NCBI GenBank assembly: GCA_029204225.1
Contig: CM055103.1
Location: 3,826,500 to 3,890,499 of the forward strand
DNA: 64,000 nt
Reading direction: 5' to 3'
Source: Diphasiastrum complanatum
Lineage: Eukaryota; Streptophyta; Lycopodiopsida; Lycopodiales; Lycopodiaceae
The translations under genes were made by a program, and so were the position numbers. The notes below the pieces were generated by a model that was not told the DNA's origin, ran no database searches, and worked only from the letters and a program-made list of their open reading frames with translations. Of this stretch, positions 24,391 through 36,121 are shown one piece after another (within the stretch, counting starts at the first letter, position 1; each line of letters begins with the position of its first letter).

Positions 24391-25436
24391 TGTGATGCCA
24401 CCTTATTGTTAAAAATTCAATATTAACATAAATATGGCATGATATACTCGAAAATGAAGATATGAGCTGGTTAAGTATAAATCATGAAGAGGCCTAAAGT
24501 CATTTTTCGGGAATATATCTTTTAAGTACTTGCCTTGTAATTAAGGGCAAGACTTTTACTAGGAAAGACATTACCTTGGATAACCTTTACTAGGTCATCC
24601 ACACAAAACGACTAGATACGAAAAGACATGTTAAACTAGAGTAACTTTAACTCGTAGTTAAATATACCTTTCATGGTATAATTGAATGACGACGCACCTG
24701 TTGTTTTAGAGGTGTGTTTGTTCGTCCCGTAGAACATACATTGATCTCACACTTCAGTCTCGAGCATCGAGAGAGAAGAGTTTATGCATATGTAAGAGAT
24801 TGAAGAAGTGAATAGAGTTCTATGAGCTATTCTCTCTTATCTCTGTTCTCCGCACTACTGAGTGTGAGTGATCCTGAGTCTGCTAACAATATCTAATGCA
24901 TTACATGAATTACTCTCTAATCAGATAGACTCTCTAGTGCATTACAGTTGTTTACTGTGTATCCGTAAAGCATGCTCTAGAGACTGTCTTAAAACTATCT
25001 TATTCATCTGTCGTGAATACTTTCTTTTTGACACTCGAATAACGACTATCTTTGGTACAGTCTAGCATGATCATTGAATAAATCTGTATGTATACATATG
25101 AGATGACAGTCCCTGTCTAAAGAATTGAGTCTTTGATCTGTTTTTTCTAATTGTCATTGACATAAGTTTCTAACATGCTCTGAAACCATTCGTGTTCTTT
25201 ATCGATTAATTTGGACTTTAGTTGTTGAGGACTGTCTAGAAACGAATAGTTTGCGAATGCGATTAATTAATTGTCTATACAATCGCGAATACATCGAACA
25301 TTTCTCGACTCTCTGTTGACACCTTAATCAGCCAGAGTGTACTATTGTTGTACTACTCTGATGACATCTCATCTGCAGAACGTGTTTCATTTGATTCGAT
25401 AGAGGCCAGATTGTTGTTCTGAAAATTATCAACACC
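24391..25436 (+). mobile_element. Gypsy E 3' LTR
   Basis: A purine tract (GAGAAAGGGGATA) precedes TGTGATGCCACC, the likely LTR start. A TATA-like stretch (GTTAAATATACC) lies near 24657 and an AATAAA near 25078. The right end is placed near AATTATCAACACCA, but without the 5' LTR for comparison it is uncertain. Between 24100 and 24390 there is a short non-coding tail. Confidence 0.55.
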
Positions 25437-25439
25437 ACA

Positions 25440-26165
25440 CACCCAAATATAAGTAATACTAGCTATTTTTCAATGTTTGTCGACAACCAGAATAACACTG
25501 GACACCACATGTCATAAACTGTACCAAAAACATAACTTTCTAGCATTGTCCTCTATGGGAATGACACTATTTGCTACAAAATCTATATTAACCTTGTTGG
25601 TATAGTATGACAGCAAAATATATTAATTATTCTTATGATTTTTCTAGTTTAACAAATTGTATTTCTGAAGAGCGTAATGATGTAAGAGAATTCAGGATGT
25701 GATGGATGAATCTTAGTTGCTCTGATTCCACAGTTGCATAGAAAACCCAGATGGAATTCAGTTCTGACTGACAACTACTACCTTCTAGTTCAAATCTATG
25801 ATCCTTCAGAGTGTAGATTGACACTACTAACCTACATTTAATTGGTTAAGCATTCAACAAGATGAACCACTGTGTAAAAATAATGAATGAACAACTAATT
25901 ATGAACAGACAACAATTAGACATCAAAGCATTTGAGGTCATTCAATAAGTGTATTATAGCTACTATATTATCAATAATCCTCTTTTTTTTAAAGCGTTGT
26001 TGTGACAAACCCACATAGCACGTCGACATGAGAGATTCTATGTCTTTCACGAACTATAACAGATTATCTCGCTTACTAGTGGACTTCCTAGACATCAGCT
26101 TAGCAATACTATGCTTAGCTCAAGTTGATACTCAACCAAATTGATTTTTCATCAATTTTGATGTT
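25440..26165. other. Non-coding stretch between gypsy E and copia F
   Basis: AT-rich DNA with no recognised gene. It may include the decayed 3' LTR of minus-strand copia F, but no clear LTR terminus or polypurine tract was found. Confidence 0.4.
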
Positions 26166-26169
26166 CAAC

Positions 26170-29100
26170 CAATTCTCAAAATTTCAATTTGCTTATATGA
26201 ATGAAAAATGATATTTGATTGCAACATGTTTTCTCCTTGAGTGAAACACGTGATCCTTCATCAAGTGTATGGTAGAAGTATTATCCATCTACAAGATGAG
26301 AGGCTCTCTAGTGATTTCACCTAGTCTGTCGAAGAACTGTCTGAGCCATGTGATTTCGTTGGCCATCTTCATGGTTGCAACATCTTCTACTTCGTAGGAT
26401 GACTAAGCTATGATGGTCTACTTCTTGCTAACTCAGAGAATTGTTGCACTTGCTACAATGGTGCACCCTCCTGAGACACTTTTGCAGTCGTCTATGAGTG
26501 ATGCCCAACTTGCATTGTTGTAGGAGTGCATCTGAAATCCAGCATCACGAGAGTACCACAGGCTGAAACCTTTTTTGAAGGTAGTGTGAAATTCGTTTGA
26601 CAATCTTCTAGTGTCTTAAGCTTGAATTCGTGCTGACCTGGCTCATCCTAAACATGGCATAAGAAATGTTAGGGCACGTGTTATTTGCTAGATACATAAG
26701 TGATTCAAATAGCCTCTTGTAAGGCATGTGTTGCATGACCTCCTTTTCTTCGTTAGTCTTTGGCAATCTTTGTTTGTCAGAATTGTTCTTGCAAGCATTG
26801 GGGTGTTTGCCCCTTTGCAATATGTCATCTTGTAATCATCTAGGATTTTCTGGATGTGTCTGGACTAATGAAGGTATATCTTTTCTTCATCATAATCACG
26901 GTTGATTTGCAAGCCTAGATAACATCTGGCTTCTCCTAGGTATGTTATCTCAAAATGTTTCAAGATGTCGCTCTTCACTTTTGCAAAGTATCAGTGTGTC
27001 ATCAATGTACACAGTAACAATGATGATCTCCCCATCTGTGATCCTTATATAAACATTGAAATCGGCCATCAGTGGCTTGTACCATTGTCATGCGGATTGC
27101 ACACTTTCGTGCATTCGGTAGGCATAGGTAGGAAGTGATTCGCAGATATAACCTAGAGGTTGGTCCATGTAGACTTCTTCGTCTAATTTGCCATGCAAGA
27201 ATGATGTCTTTCATCGACTATGTGAATCCTGAGATCATAAGTGACTGCATATGCAAATAGTAGATGCAAGGATGCATGCTTCATGATAGGAGAGAAGGTC
27301 TTAGTGTAGTTGATTCCATACTTCTAAGAAAATCCCTTCGCTACAAGTCTGGCTTTGTACTTCAAAATATTTCTATTCGGTCCATACTTTAGCTTGTATA
27401 TCCATTTGCATTGCACTATCTTTCACTTGTCTAGTACTCACTGTAGTGTCCATACCTCATTCTTCTTCATGGATTCAATCTCCTCGTTGATGGCTTGAAT
27501 CCATTTGTCCTTGTCTGGACTGTAGATAGCTTTCTCGAATGTTTGTGGTTCGCCACTGAATCTATAGAACTCTTTGAATGTTGAAGCCGAGCTGTCTGAC
27601 ACAAATTTGGCTGACACTCTTTGTTATTTTGTTGATCTCCTAGGAGATTCTTCAGGTACTGCAATGTCCTTGTCTTTTTCTCTTTGGCTAGATCCGGAAC
27701 CATCTCGGTTTATAGGCATTCTAGTTGCAGGTAGACTTGCGCTCCTTTCTTTGTCTAATTCGTTGCTTAGTTGATGTGGGGTTCGAATATCTTCGTCTGA
27801 GTGTTTGGGTTCTACTCCCTCTTTTATGGTTGGCAGGTCATAGTAATACTTTTCTAAGACTTCGTAACTGGTTGAATCATCCTCGGCCATTGTTTTGCTT
27901 TCATCAAACTTGACATCTTTGACTATCTTCACGTGATTCATCTTTGGCATGTAGACTCTATAGTATGACGAATGCTCGTCATAGACGAGGTATCCTTGTT
28001 CGGCTTTTTCATTGAGCTTCTTTTAAAGCCTGTCTAGAATATGTGCATAAGCTGCATAGCCAAAGATTTGAATGTGCATCAAATTGGGCTTTCTACCCCA
28101 CCATAGTTCATGTGGTGTCATGTGAGGAACACCAGATTTGGACCTATCCTGTTCTGGATGTAGAATGTGGGAAGTTGTAGCTACTGCTTTAGTCCATAAC
28201 ACTCTTGGTGTCTTCGAGTAGGCCATCATGTGCACCCTACGACTTCCATCAGTGTCTTTTCTTTCTTTTAGCAACACCATTGTATGGTGGTGTATAGGAT
28301 GCAACCCTTCTATGAAGGATTCCTCGATAGTTACAAAAGTCAGCGAAGCGGTTCGAGATGTATTCTCCATCACGATCAATTTTGATCTGCTTCACTTTGC
28401 TTCATGTGCAACCTTCTACCTAGTTCACGTATTGTGTGAACTTCTCAAGTGCCTCTGATTTGTTGTGTATGAAGTAGACTCTGGCGAACTTGCTATAGTC
28501 GTCAATGAGGGTGATGCAGTATTTCTAGCCTCCTACTGAGATCACGTTGAAAGGTCCAAAAATGTTTGTTATTCTTGCAACTGAGAGCAAGTCTTGCTAT
28601 AGTGTGAGTATGAATAGAACATCGTCTAATCGTCGGTCTTTGTCATTTCTGTTGAGCCCTAGTGAACCAATGCCATTCACTTGATGTCTTGATCCATCTC
28701 CAAGAAGTATATATCAGGATGGATCTGTATTCGGAAGTCAGACATTATTCGTGTCAATGTAACAAAGTAAGAGGTTTCTCTTGAATCAAGGATGACCTCT
28801 TGTTTATCAGATGTCGAGGCTGCACACACATCTATACATAGATAGGTTGTCAATTTTTCATTGTTCGACCTTTCTTCGCCCATCTTCGAGCTTTGCATTG
28901 AGGTTGTTTGTTCCTCGAATTCTAGTAAGATAAACTGTTGTTGTTCTTCCATTTGTCTTGAGGTTGTTTGTTCCTCAGATTCTGGTAGCAGTCCATGGCT
29001 GCATGACCTTTCTTGTGGCAATGAATGCATTTGATCTTCGAGTTCAGCTAACATGAATCGATTGTATGTCCTATGCATTTTCATCTCATGCACATCTTCT

Positions 29101-29640
29101 TTTTCATTGTCATGTTGTCTCAAAATTTGTTCTTTCATCTACCTTTTGTGGGGCCTTTTGTCCACTAGTCTTGATCATGCCTTTGTTCTAACTCCCTCTA
29201 AGGCTTGAACTGCTTCTTTAGCTTCTCTTTATTGTTGTAGAGAGCTTGATCAGAGTTGTCCTTATGATCAAGGTGCTCACGGGCTTTGACTTCTTCTCAA
29301 ATCTTGATCACTATCTTTTTTAGGGTCATCTCTGGATCTTTTGCTAGCAATGTTTGAGTCATCTGGAAAGATCTTGGTAAAGCTCATAGCAAGTAGGTGA
29401 GCTGCTTCTCAATTGATACTACATTGTTTGTTCCGACGTTGTGTAATGAAAGAAACATATCCTTCATCTTTCTAATAAAAGATGTAAGGTGTTTGTCATT
29501 CCATCCTAGGTTCGTCAGCTGGTCTTTGAGAAGCATTATTTGGCTTGCACTATGATTAATATCAACAATGAGTACAATTGCTTGAAATAATAACTTGAGC
29601 TTCTTGAGTGTGATAACGCTGGCTACTGAAAACTCAAAAA
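26170..29640 (-). pseudogene. Copia element F: heavily decayed gag, integrase, reverse transcriptase, RNase H
   Basis: Minus strand, right to left. Gag remnants run from 29640. The zinc knuckle CIHCHKKGHAAMDC is readable at about 28988-29036, with all four ligands. Integrase follows (28379-28023: HHHTMVLLKERKDTDGS region, VPHMTPHELWWGRKPNLM, IFGYAAYAH). The linker and start of reverse transcriptase lie at 27950-27467, fragments of the palm at 27214-27002, then YKRLFESLMYLANNTCPNIS (26820-26608). The RNase H end near 26350-26430 reads VSKK.TIIA.SSYEVEDVATM, with TAG codons where family members have Gln. Many stops and shifts, so it is an old copy. No LTR was identified on either side. Confidence 0.85.
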
Positions 29641-29722
29641 ATAGAAGAAGTTTATTATGTTAATTAACTTCCTATCCACAGTTTATTTGTCTATTACAAA
29701 ATATCTTCTACTTGCTAAATAT

Positions 29723-31480
29723 CTAATAAGCAGTAAATGTTATCTGTCTAACGAGCCTGAGATCCTTGAGCAGTGGAATGAATAGGACCAACATAATCCA
29801 ATCCCCATTTTTCAAATGGTGCTTGCGATAAAACCGGATGTAAGGGTTTATAATTCTGTCAAGTAGGTCGTCATGCTCGCTGGCAGACATCACATGTCTG
29901 AATAAAATTTTCTTGTCCTTATGAAACGTAGGCCACCAACAACCGGATTGCAAAAGTTTGCGAACAGTAATATCTGTAGAGAAGTGTCCTCCACCCATGC
30001 CATCATGTGAAAACATGATTAGATCTGGTACTTCATGCGGTAAAACACATCTTCATAAAATATTATCTGATCCACGACGATACAATTGTCCTGCAATTAA
30101 TTGATAAGGTTGAGCCTTATGAATCAATTGTCTTTTCTGTACTTTTGTCAAAGAGTCATTCGATTGTCCTAGCATCAGGTACTCAACAATATATGCCGCC
30201 CACTCAGGTACTGCTTCAACATAGAACAACGCAACATCTGGCAGTTCATCATCCACTTCAGTATTAACTGGTGCGGATTCAATTCGTGAAATGTGATCGG
30301 CTAGATAATGTTGCTTCCCCTTTCTGACCACAATCCGAAAGTCAAATTTAGTCAATAATAATAACCATCTTGCAATACGTCCAATATTACACGTCTTATT
30401 TACCAAGTAAAGTAACGGTTGATGATCCGTATAAAATACAAAGTGCATTTTCATGAGATATTGACAAAATTTCTGAACCAAAAAAATCATGGCTAGCGCT
30501 TCACGTTCTGTTGTTGAATAATTCTTCTCTGGATCTGTAAGTTGTCTGCTTGCAAATTGTATAGGATAATCCTTCTTATAGTCACCTGGCTGCGTCAAAA
30601 CTGATCCAATGGCATATTTTGAGGCGTCCGTATGGACATGAAACTCTAATGTCCAATCTGGAGAACGTAGTATTGGTGCTGAAGATAATGCTTTTTTTAA
30701 CTTTTCAAAGGCTTCTAACGCCTCTATTGTCCAAATAGGAACAATAGCTAATTTGTATATAGGTCGTGCTAAATCCGCAAAGAAGATAATAAAAATTCGA
30801 TAGTAGTTCGCATGACCCATAAAGGCATAAACCCCTCGAATTGTTGCTGGCGGTGGCAATTCCACAATAACTTTGATTTTAGAATAATCGGTGGCAATAC
30901 CATGTCTTGATATCACATGTCCAAGCACCACTCCGTGAGAAACCCATATCTAGTATTTTTCTGGATTTAGAGAAATCTGATATTTGTGGCATCTTTCAAA
31001 GACTTTCTCCAATAGATCCAGGTGGTCTGTATCTGTACTATGAACTCCCAAGTCGTCCAAGTAAATTTCAAGGAATTTTTGCAGATAATCTTTAAAGGCA
31101 AATTGCATTACTCTTTGGAATGAACTTGGTGCATTATAGAGTCCAAACGGCATTACTTTGTAAGCATAGGTGCCCCATTCTGTTGCAAAAGCAGTTTTGT
31201 GGCGATCGGCAGATGCAATCTTAACCTGGTTGTAATCACTAAATCCATCCAGGAAACTATAAGCTTCCACTCCAACAAGGCGATCCAAAATGCTTTCAGT
31301 AAAAGGTAACGGAAAGTGATCCTTCCGTGTCACTTTATTCAATGCTTTGAGATTCACATAGATTCGCAATTTCCCATTTTTCTTAGGAACAATGACAATG
31401 GGTGAAATCCATTCGGTATGCTCGATCTCATAAATGAAATTGGTGTCAAGCAATCTCTGAAGTTCTTTCTTTATCAGCAT
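29723..31480 (-). pseudogene. Gypsy element G: reverse transcriptase, RNase H, start of integrase
   Basis: Minus strand. Reverse transcriptase (31480-30950) has FIYEIEHTEWISPIVIVPKK, FLDGFSDYNQVKIA, MPFGLYNAPSSFQRVMQFAF and IYLDDLGVHS with an intact YLDD. RNase H (30931-30053) has FHVHTDASKYAIGSVL, YSTTEREALAMIF, FYTDHQPLLYLVNK and HYLADHISRI. The integrase zinc region (30016-29900) contains GGGHFSTD and CWWPTFHKD, and a damaged core start (WGLDYVGPI) is readable in another frame near 29790. A stop separates the two long frames near 30940, and more follow in integrase. This is the best-preserved gypsy pol besides J. It ends where the plus-strand gag of element M begins. Confidence 0.92.
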
Positions 31481-31611
31481 CTAGTAGTTGACCACCATTT
31501 GTGTATGTATGTTGAGACATTACGCTCTGCCATTGAATTCCAATCTTATTATTGAAATTTTACAGTAATATCACTTTGGCGAGAATATTGATTATAGGCG
31601 ACATGAGTAAG

Positions 31612-31743
31612 GAATCTAAAAGTGCCCCTGCTCCACGAATGGAACAACAAATCCCTAGGATCGATGCACTGAAACACAATAGAGGATCCGACCCAATCGG
31701 ATTCCTCCAGGATTTTGAAAATGCCTATAAATTCTATGGTGAT
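31612..31743 (+). pseudogene. Gypsy element M, first part of gag
   Basis: ATG at about 31603 or 31612, then proline/arginine-rich residues and IPRIDALKHNRGSDPIGFLQ, DFENAYKFYGD. It resembles the gag of element J (SDPQRFLQIFENACDVYGE). The frame stops exactly where LTR1 of copia H begins. The rest of the gag is found on the other strand at 34474-33410, beyond the second LTR of H. Confidence 0.8.
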
Positions 31744-32398
31744 TGTGAAAATTGTCAACATTTCCTAGCTAGTTTGAGGCCTAAAATGGCAATTTTTGTA
31801 CATAGTTTTGGATCTAACCTTTCACACGTGTGAAAGCAGCCTAGATACTTTCATTTTAGTATATATAACATATTGAAGAAGTCTCAAACCTCAAGACCTT
31901 CGAAATGACACCAAAATTATGTTATTTGGACATATAGGCCAAAATTGGCTATTTTAGGCTACTGGTGCCCTAAAATTGGGTCCTAAGTTCCAGAGAGCGG
32001 AGAAAGAGTCATCTCTCTCACCTATATTAGGCTGAAACTCGTGGAGAACAGGTTGGAGAAACTTATTGTATTGTTGAGAGAGATCAATAGATCATTATCA
32101 CAGTTTCTTCCTCCATTGAGAGCATTGCTTTGTGTATTGTCTTCAAGCTTTTGTGTATGATCTTAAGAGGTTTCCAAAAGTGGTAGGCTACTATTGTGGG
32201 GCTGGTATGCTGTTGCTTTTGGCTGCCATCAGCACCTTTTATTAGTTTCTTTTGTCTCTTTAATGCTTTGTCAAGTTCATGTGTATCAAAGATAGCATTA
32301 GGATACTTTGCCATTTCTAGCTTTTGTAGCTTGTTGTGCAAAGATCTTAGCCAAGTAATTTGGGAGTTTGAATCCATTCAAGATCCACTTTTTTCACA
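31744..32398 (+). mobile_element. Copia element H, LTR1
   Basis: It starts TGTGAAAATTGTCAACA and ends CCACTTTTTTCACA before a perfect primer-binding site. A TATATAA box lies at 31862-31868 and an AACTCGTGGAGA motif near 32036. The five bases before it are GTGAT. The inverted partner at 34475-35129 has the same length and is about 95% alike by eye. The antisense frame through the LTR is not a gene. Confidence 0.95.
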
Positions 32399-32410
32399 TG
32401 GTATCAGAGC
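32399..32410 (+). other. Primer-binding site of copia H
   Basis: TGGTATCAGAGC directly after LTR1. It shows that LTR1 is the 5' LTR of H. Confidence 0.95.
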
Positions 32411-33410
32411 TAGTTGTCTGCTATTTTTAGTAAGGTCTCCATTTATGGTGATATTTGGATGTTTGATCAAGTTCTAGCATGATTATGCAATGCATCGTTG
32501 ATCAAATCTTACTAACCTTTGTTTTGTGAGTTGAACTTGTGGATCAAAAGCATATTTCAGGTCTATTGAAGATCAAAGGCTGAGAAGAAGCTATTTTGGA
32601 TCATATCATAACACCTAATCATTTGTTTATTGTGAGGCTTGTGCATATTCAATACTAACAATGTTTCTGTTCAATGTATTGTTGACAATCTCCACTTTTG
32701 TGGATAAACACTCTCCTTTGTGGATGAACACTCTCCTTAAGTGGATGAACCTTTTTCTTAAGTGGATGATAAATACTCTTTGAGTGATTTTGTATTTCTC
32801 CAAAAGGCTGAGCAAAGCTCCCACTTGGATGAAAGATTCCTTTTGGGTGAACAAATTGTCAACAATCTTTTGCATAAATTTTGGTGTACTTTGTTGAGCA
32901 TGTAAGTAGCTCTCCTTATGTAGTTTGATTGGAGAATTTGCTGGAAGGTTTTAACCATTATGCAAATGTGTTTTCAGGTTCTTAACAGGTTGAGGAACAT
33001 TCTCATGTGAAGTGATCTTAGATCTACATCTAAACACCAAGATTTGACAAGCTAGTCTTGTGATTCACTAAGTGTGCTCTTTCATTCACCTCTAAAGCTT
33101 GTATCTATCATTTGCTAAAGTTTGTAAACTTTTAGAAGTGTGGTTTACATGTGGCTTTACAGGTTGAATTAATATCTTAGTGTGTTGATCAAGTTTGTTT
33201 AATTCTAGGTATTCTTGGCAGCCTAGACTTGTGTATTTTCTACAAATGCAAGTAACTCTTCACATCATAACCTAATTTGGTCACTTGCTGGAAAGTTTGA
33301 GAGCTTAAAAAAAGAGTGTGTTTAGGCTGGTTTGAGTTTGTAATCCATTATTAGTGTGTGCAAAGTGTTGCATGTGTTTCAATCTTCCTTTCTATGCTTG
33401 GAAACCAGCC
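32411..33410 (+). other. Leader of copia H with short tandem units
   Basis: Non-coding leader of about 1 kb. Around 32692-32779 four units of about 22 bp repeat the theme CTTNNGTGGATGAACACTCTC. The leader ends near 33410 where antisense gypsy M gag sequence begins, so the gag of H is not where it should be. It sits at 38728-37835 on the minus strand. Confidence 0.6.
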
Positions 33411-34474
33411 AGGTTCAAGATAGAAGTGTTTTACATCGTCAATGTCTTGCAGTTGTTTCTAGAATTCATCTTGGAGTTTGATTTGCTCAGTAAGAGTAGA
33501 ATAGACCAATTGAGTGGAGTTCTCACTAGGTAAGACAGCTGGATCATCAGGTTGTCTATCTATTTTTTGGCTAGCTACTCTTTGAGCTCTAGTCATGAAC
33601 ATAGCATGTAAGGTCTCGACCTGAACTGAACAAACTGGGACAGAAGGTTTAGATCAATTTGGGCAGTCTTTCGTATGGTTCTCGATTCCATAGCTATCAC
33701 ATAGGTGTGGAAATTTGAGCTTGTCAGGACAACGGATGCTAGGGTGTCAGCCAACACAAACAAAACAACCCCTCAAGGTAGGCATGGGTTGTGCCGCATA
33801 ACTTACTTGTGGAGTGGCATAGTATGGCTGGTTTGGATCATAAGTGACAATGTTGTCATCATATTGGTATGTCAGTAGGGTCTTATCAACCATATCTTTA
33901 AGCACCTTTTGGAAATCAACTGTAAGCTTATCCATTTGGGCTTGCTTAGTTTCTTACAAATATCCATATGATGTAACAAATCAGTGGAATTAGAGCTAGA
34001 GGTGGGCTTAGGGTATGAACCAATTTTAACGGGAGCTTTCCCTTTGCGATCATGATAATCATACTCATCATTGGATCCTTCATCCTCTTCTCTAATGGTG
34101 TCATCTATTACTTCCTTCAATTGGTCATATGAGTCAGCTGATTTAAGTTCTCGTCAGATAGATTTAGATAAACCTACCAAAAAGAGTTTAATAGTCATTT
34201 TTTTCTGTTATTTTCTCATCAACACATTCAACTTTGAGGCACTTAAAGTGCTCAATGTAGGCGCGTACAGATTTGTCCCTTCTCATCTTGATATCAGATA
34301 GCTAAATGAAAGGGCTTTGGGTCAATTTGGAAGGTTTGAATCATTTGGTCAGGGTGGCGGTAAGGGTTTCCCAAGAAACTATATCAGGTTCTTCAAGATT
34401 AACATACTATTCCTTAGTGTCCCTGAGTAATATAATAGGAAAAAGACATAAATTTTCATTCTCATAAGTATCAC
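33410..34474 (-). pseudogene. Gypsy element M, second part of gag, inverted
   Basis: Minus strand from 34474: DTYENENLCLFPII region, SDIKMRRDKSVRAYIEHFK, FLVGLSKSIRRELKSADSYD, KEVIDDTIREEDEG, a basic stretch, then knuckle-like residues near 33780-33650 (CFVC..HPSIRC and a second imperfect set ending NHTKDCP). The second set shows Tyr where a Cys is expected. It matches the C-terminal half of J gag and continues the frame cut at 31743. Its first bases are GTGAT, the same five bases that precede LTR1. Stops and shifts are present. Confidence 0.8.
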
Positions 34475-35129
34475 TGTGAAAAAAGTGGATCTTGAATGGA
34501 TCCAAACTCCCAAAATACTTGGCTAAGATCTTTGCACAACAAGCTACAAAAGCTAGAAATGGCAAAGCATCCTAATGCTACCTTTGATACACATGAGCTT
34601 GACAAAGCATTCAAGAGACAAAAGAAACTAATAAAAGGTACTAATGGCAGCCAAAAACAACAGCATACCAGCCCTACAACAGCAGCCTACCACTTTTGGA
34701 AACCTCTTAAGATCATACACAAAAGCTTGAAGACAATACACAAAGCAATGCTCTCAATGGAGGAAGAAACTATGACAATGATCTATTGATCTCTCTCAAC
34801 AATACAATAAGTTTCTCCAACCTGTTCTCCAAAAATTTCAGCCTAATATAGGTGAGAGAGATGACTCTCTCTCCTCTCTCTAGAACCTAGGACCCAATTT
34901 TAGGGCAACAGTAGCCTAAAATAGCCAATTTTGGCCTATATGTCCAAATAACATGATTTTGGTGTCATTTCAAAGGTCTTGAAGTTTGAGACTTCTTCAA
35001 TATGAAATATATACTAAAATGAAAGTATCTAGGCCTCTTTCACACGTGTTAGAGGTTAGATCCAAAACTATGTACAAAAATTGCCAATTTAGGCCTCAAA
35101 CTAGCTAGGAAATGTTGACAATTTTCACA
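34475..35129 (-). mobile_element. Copia element H, LTR2 (inverted relative to LTR1)
   Basis: Read on the minus strand it starts TGTGAAAATTGTCAACA (35129) and ends TTTTTTCACA (34475), followed by GTGAT. On the minus strand it is preceded by GAAGAGAGAG, a plausible polypurine tract. It is therefore the 3' LTR of H, now inverted together with the element body. Confidence 0.95.
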
Positions 35130-36121
35130 CTCTCTCTTCAACTTAACTTGCTAGTTTTACAACACTACTTCGCTCCAACGTAAGAATGATCTCCATCATG
35201 ATAATAGATCTCTTCTCAAGTTTTCTAATATGTACAATATGAAGTACAATGTAATTGATATAGATAATAGTGTCCATATAGGATGCTTCACTATTTCTTA
35301 CATCAATTTTACATAGAATGGTGAACAAGATATATGTAAAAGAACATAGAATCATAATGAAAGGATTCCTCTATGTATCCACCTTTGAATTCTCTGTAAA
35401 ACAGCAACAAACAAGTTGTAAATGAGATTAACCAACAAGTGTTTGCATGCCTCCTCCACATTCCACTATGCCCATAGTGAATCCACCATGTATCTCCATG
35501 AATGAACCTCCATCACCACCTTGCCTTTGTAGATCTCCAATCCATGAAAGCCTTTGAGTGAATGAATGCCAAAATGATGTGTTCTCTGCTCCATTTGAAT
35601 GAGCAAAACCTGAACTTGAAATACTTGAAGTATCTCCACAAGATTTGCATACAACCCTTGATCCTACATTGTCAACAATTTGCCAATTTGCCAACACTAG
35701 GATGCTAAATCTTGAACTTTGCTCAAAAGTAAACATATTGACCACTTCAATATCTTTCAAGATTTGAATGAATGCATGTACTTGATCATAAGAACAAGCA
35801 ATGATAACTATTCCATCTCCACGATCCAAAGGATGCAAAACTATGGAACTAGTTTCATTGAATTTGGCAATTCCAACACATTGACATGACAATGTTCATA
35901 CATGAGATTAAACAAGTAAGGTAGAGCAAAAGGACACTTAGTTGCTGCTCCAAGAACCTTACGTGAACCTTCAAGAACCTATAAAAATAGATCCAAAATG
36001 CTTTTCCCATGTGGCCCCCTTTGATGTTTTTGACTAGCTTCCAATTGCTACTTGCCTCTTGGTGTCGATGAAGCACTTCAAGATCAACATCTTGATCTTC
36101 CAATAAAACATCAAGGACTTT
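35130..36121 (-). other. Copia H, 3' untranslated or cargo region
   Basis: Between the stop of the 568-residue frame and LTR2 there are two shorter open frames on the minus strand, 35892-35428 (154 codons) and 36103-35855 (82 codons). I recognise neither, and they show no catalytic motif. In an autonomous copia element this place would hold the end of RNase H; here I see no trace of it. Confidence 0.5.

Noticed and set aside
32084-32377. 97-codon frame (-) with a near-identical partner at 34496-34789 (+)
   Set aside because: They lie inside the two LTRs of copia H, antisense to LTR transcription; they reflect LTR identity, not a gene pair.
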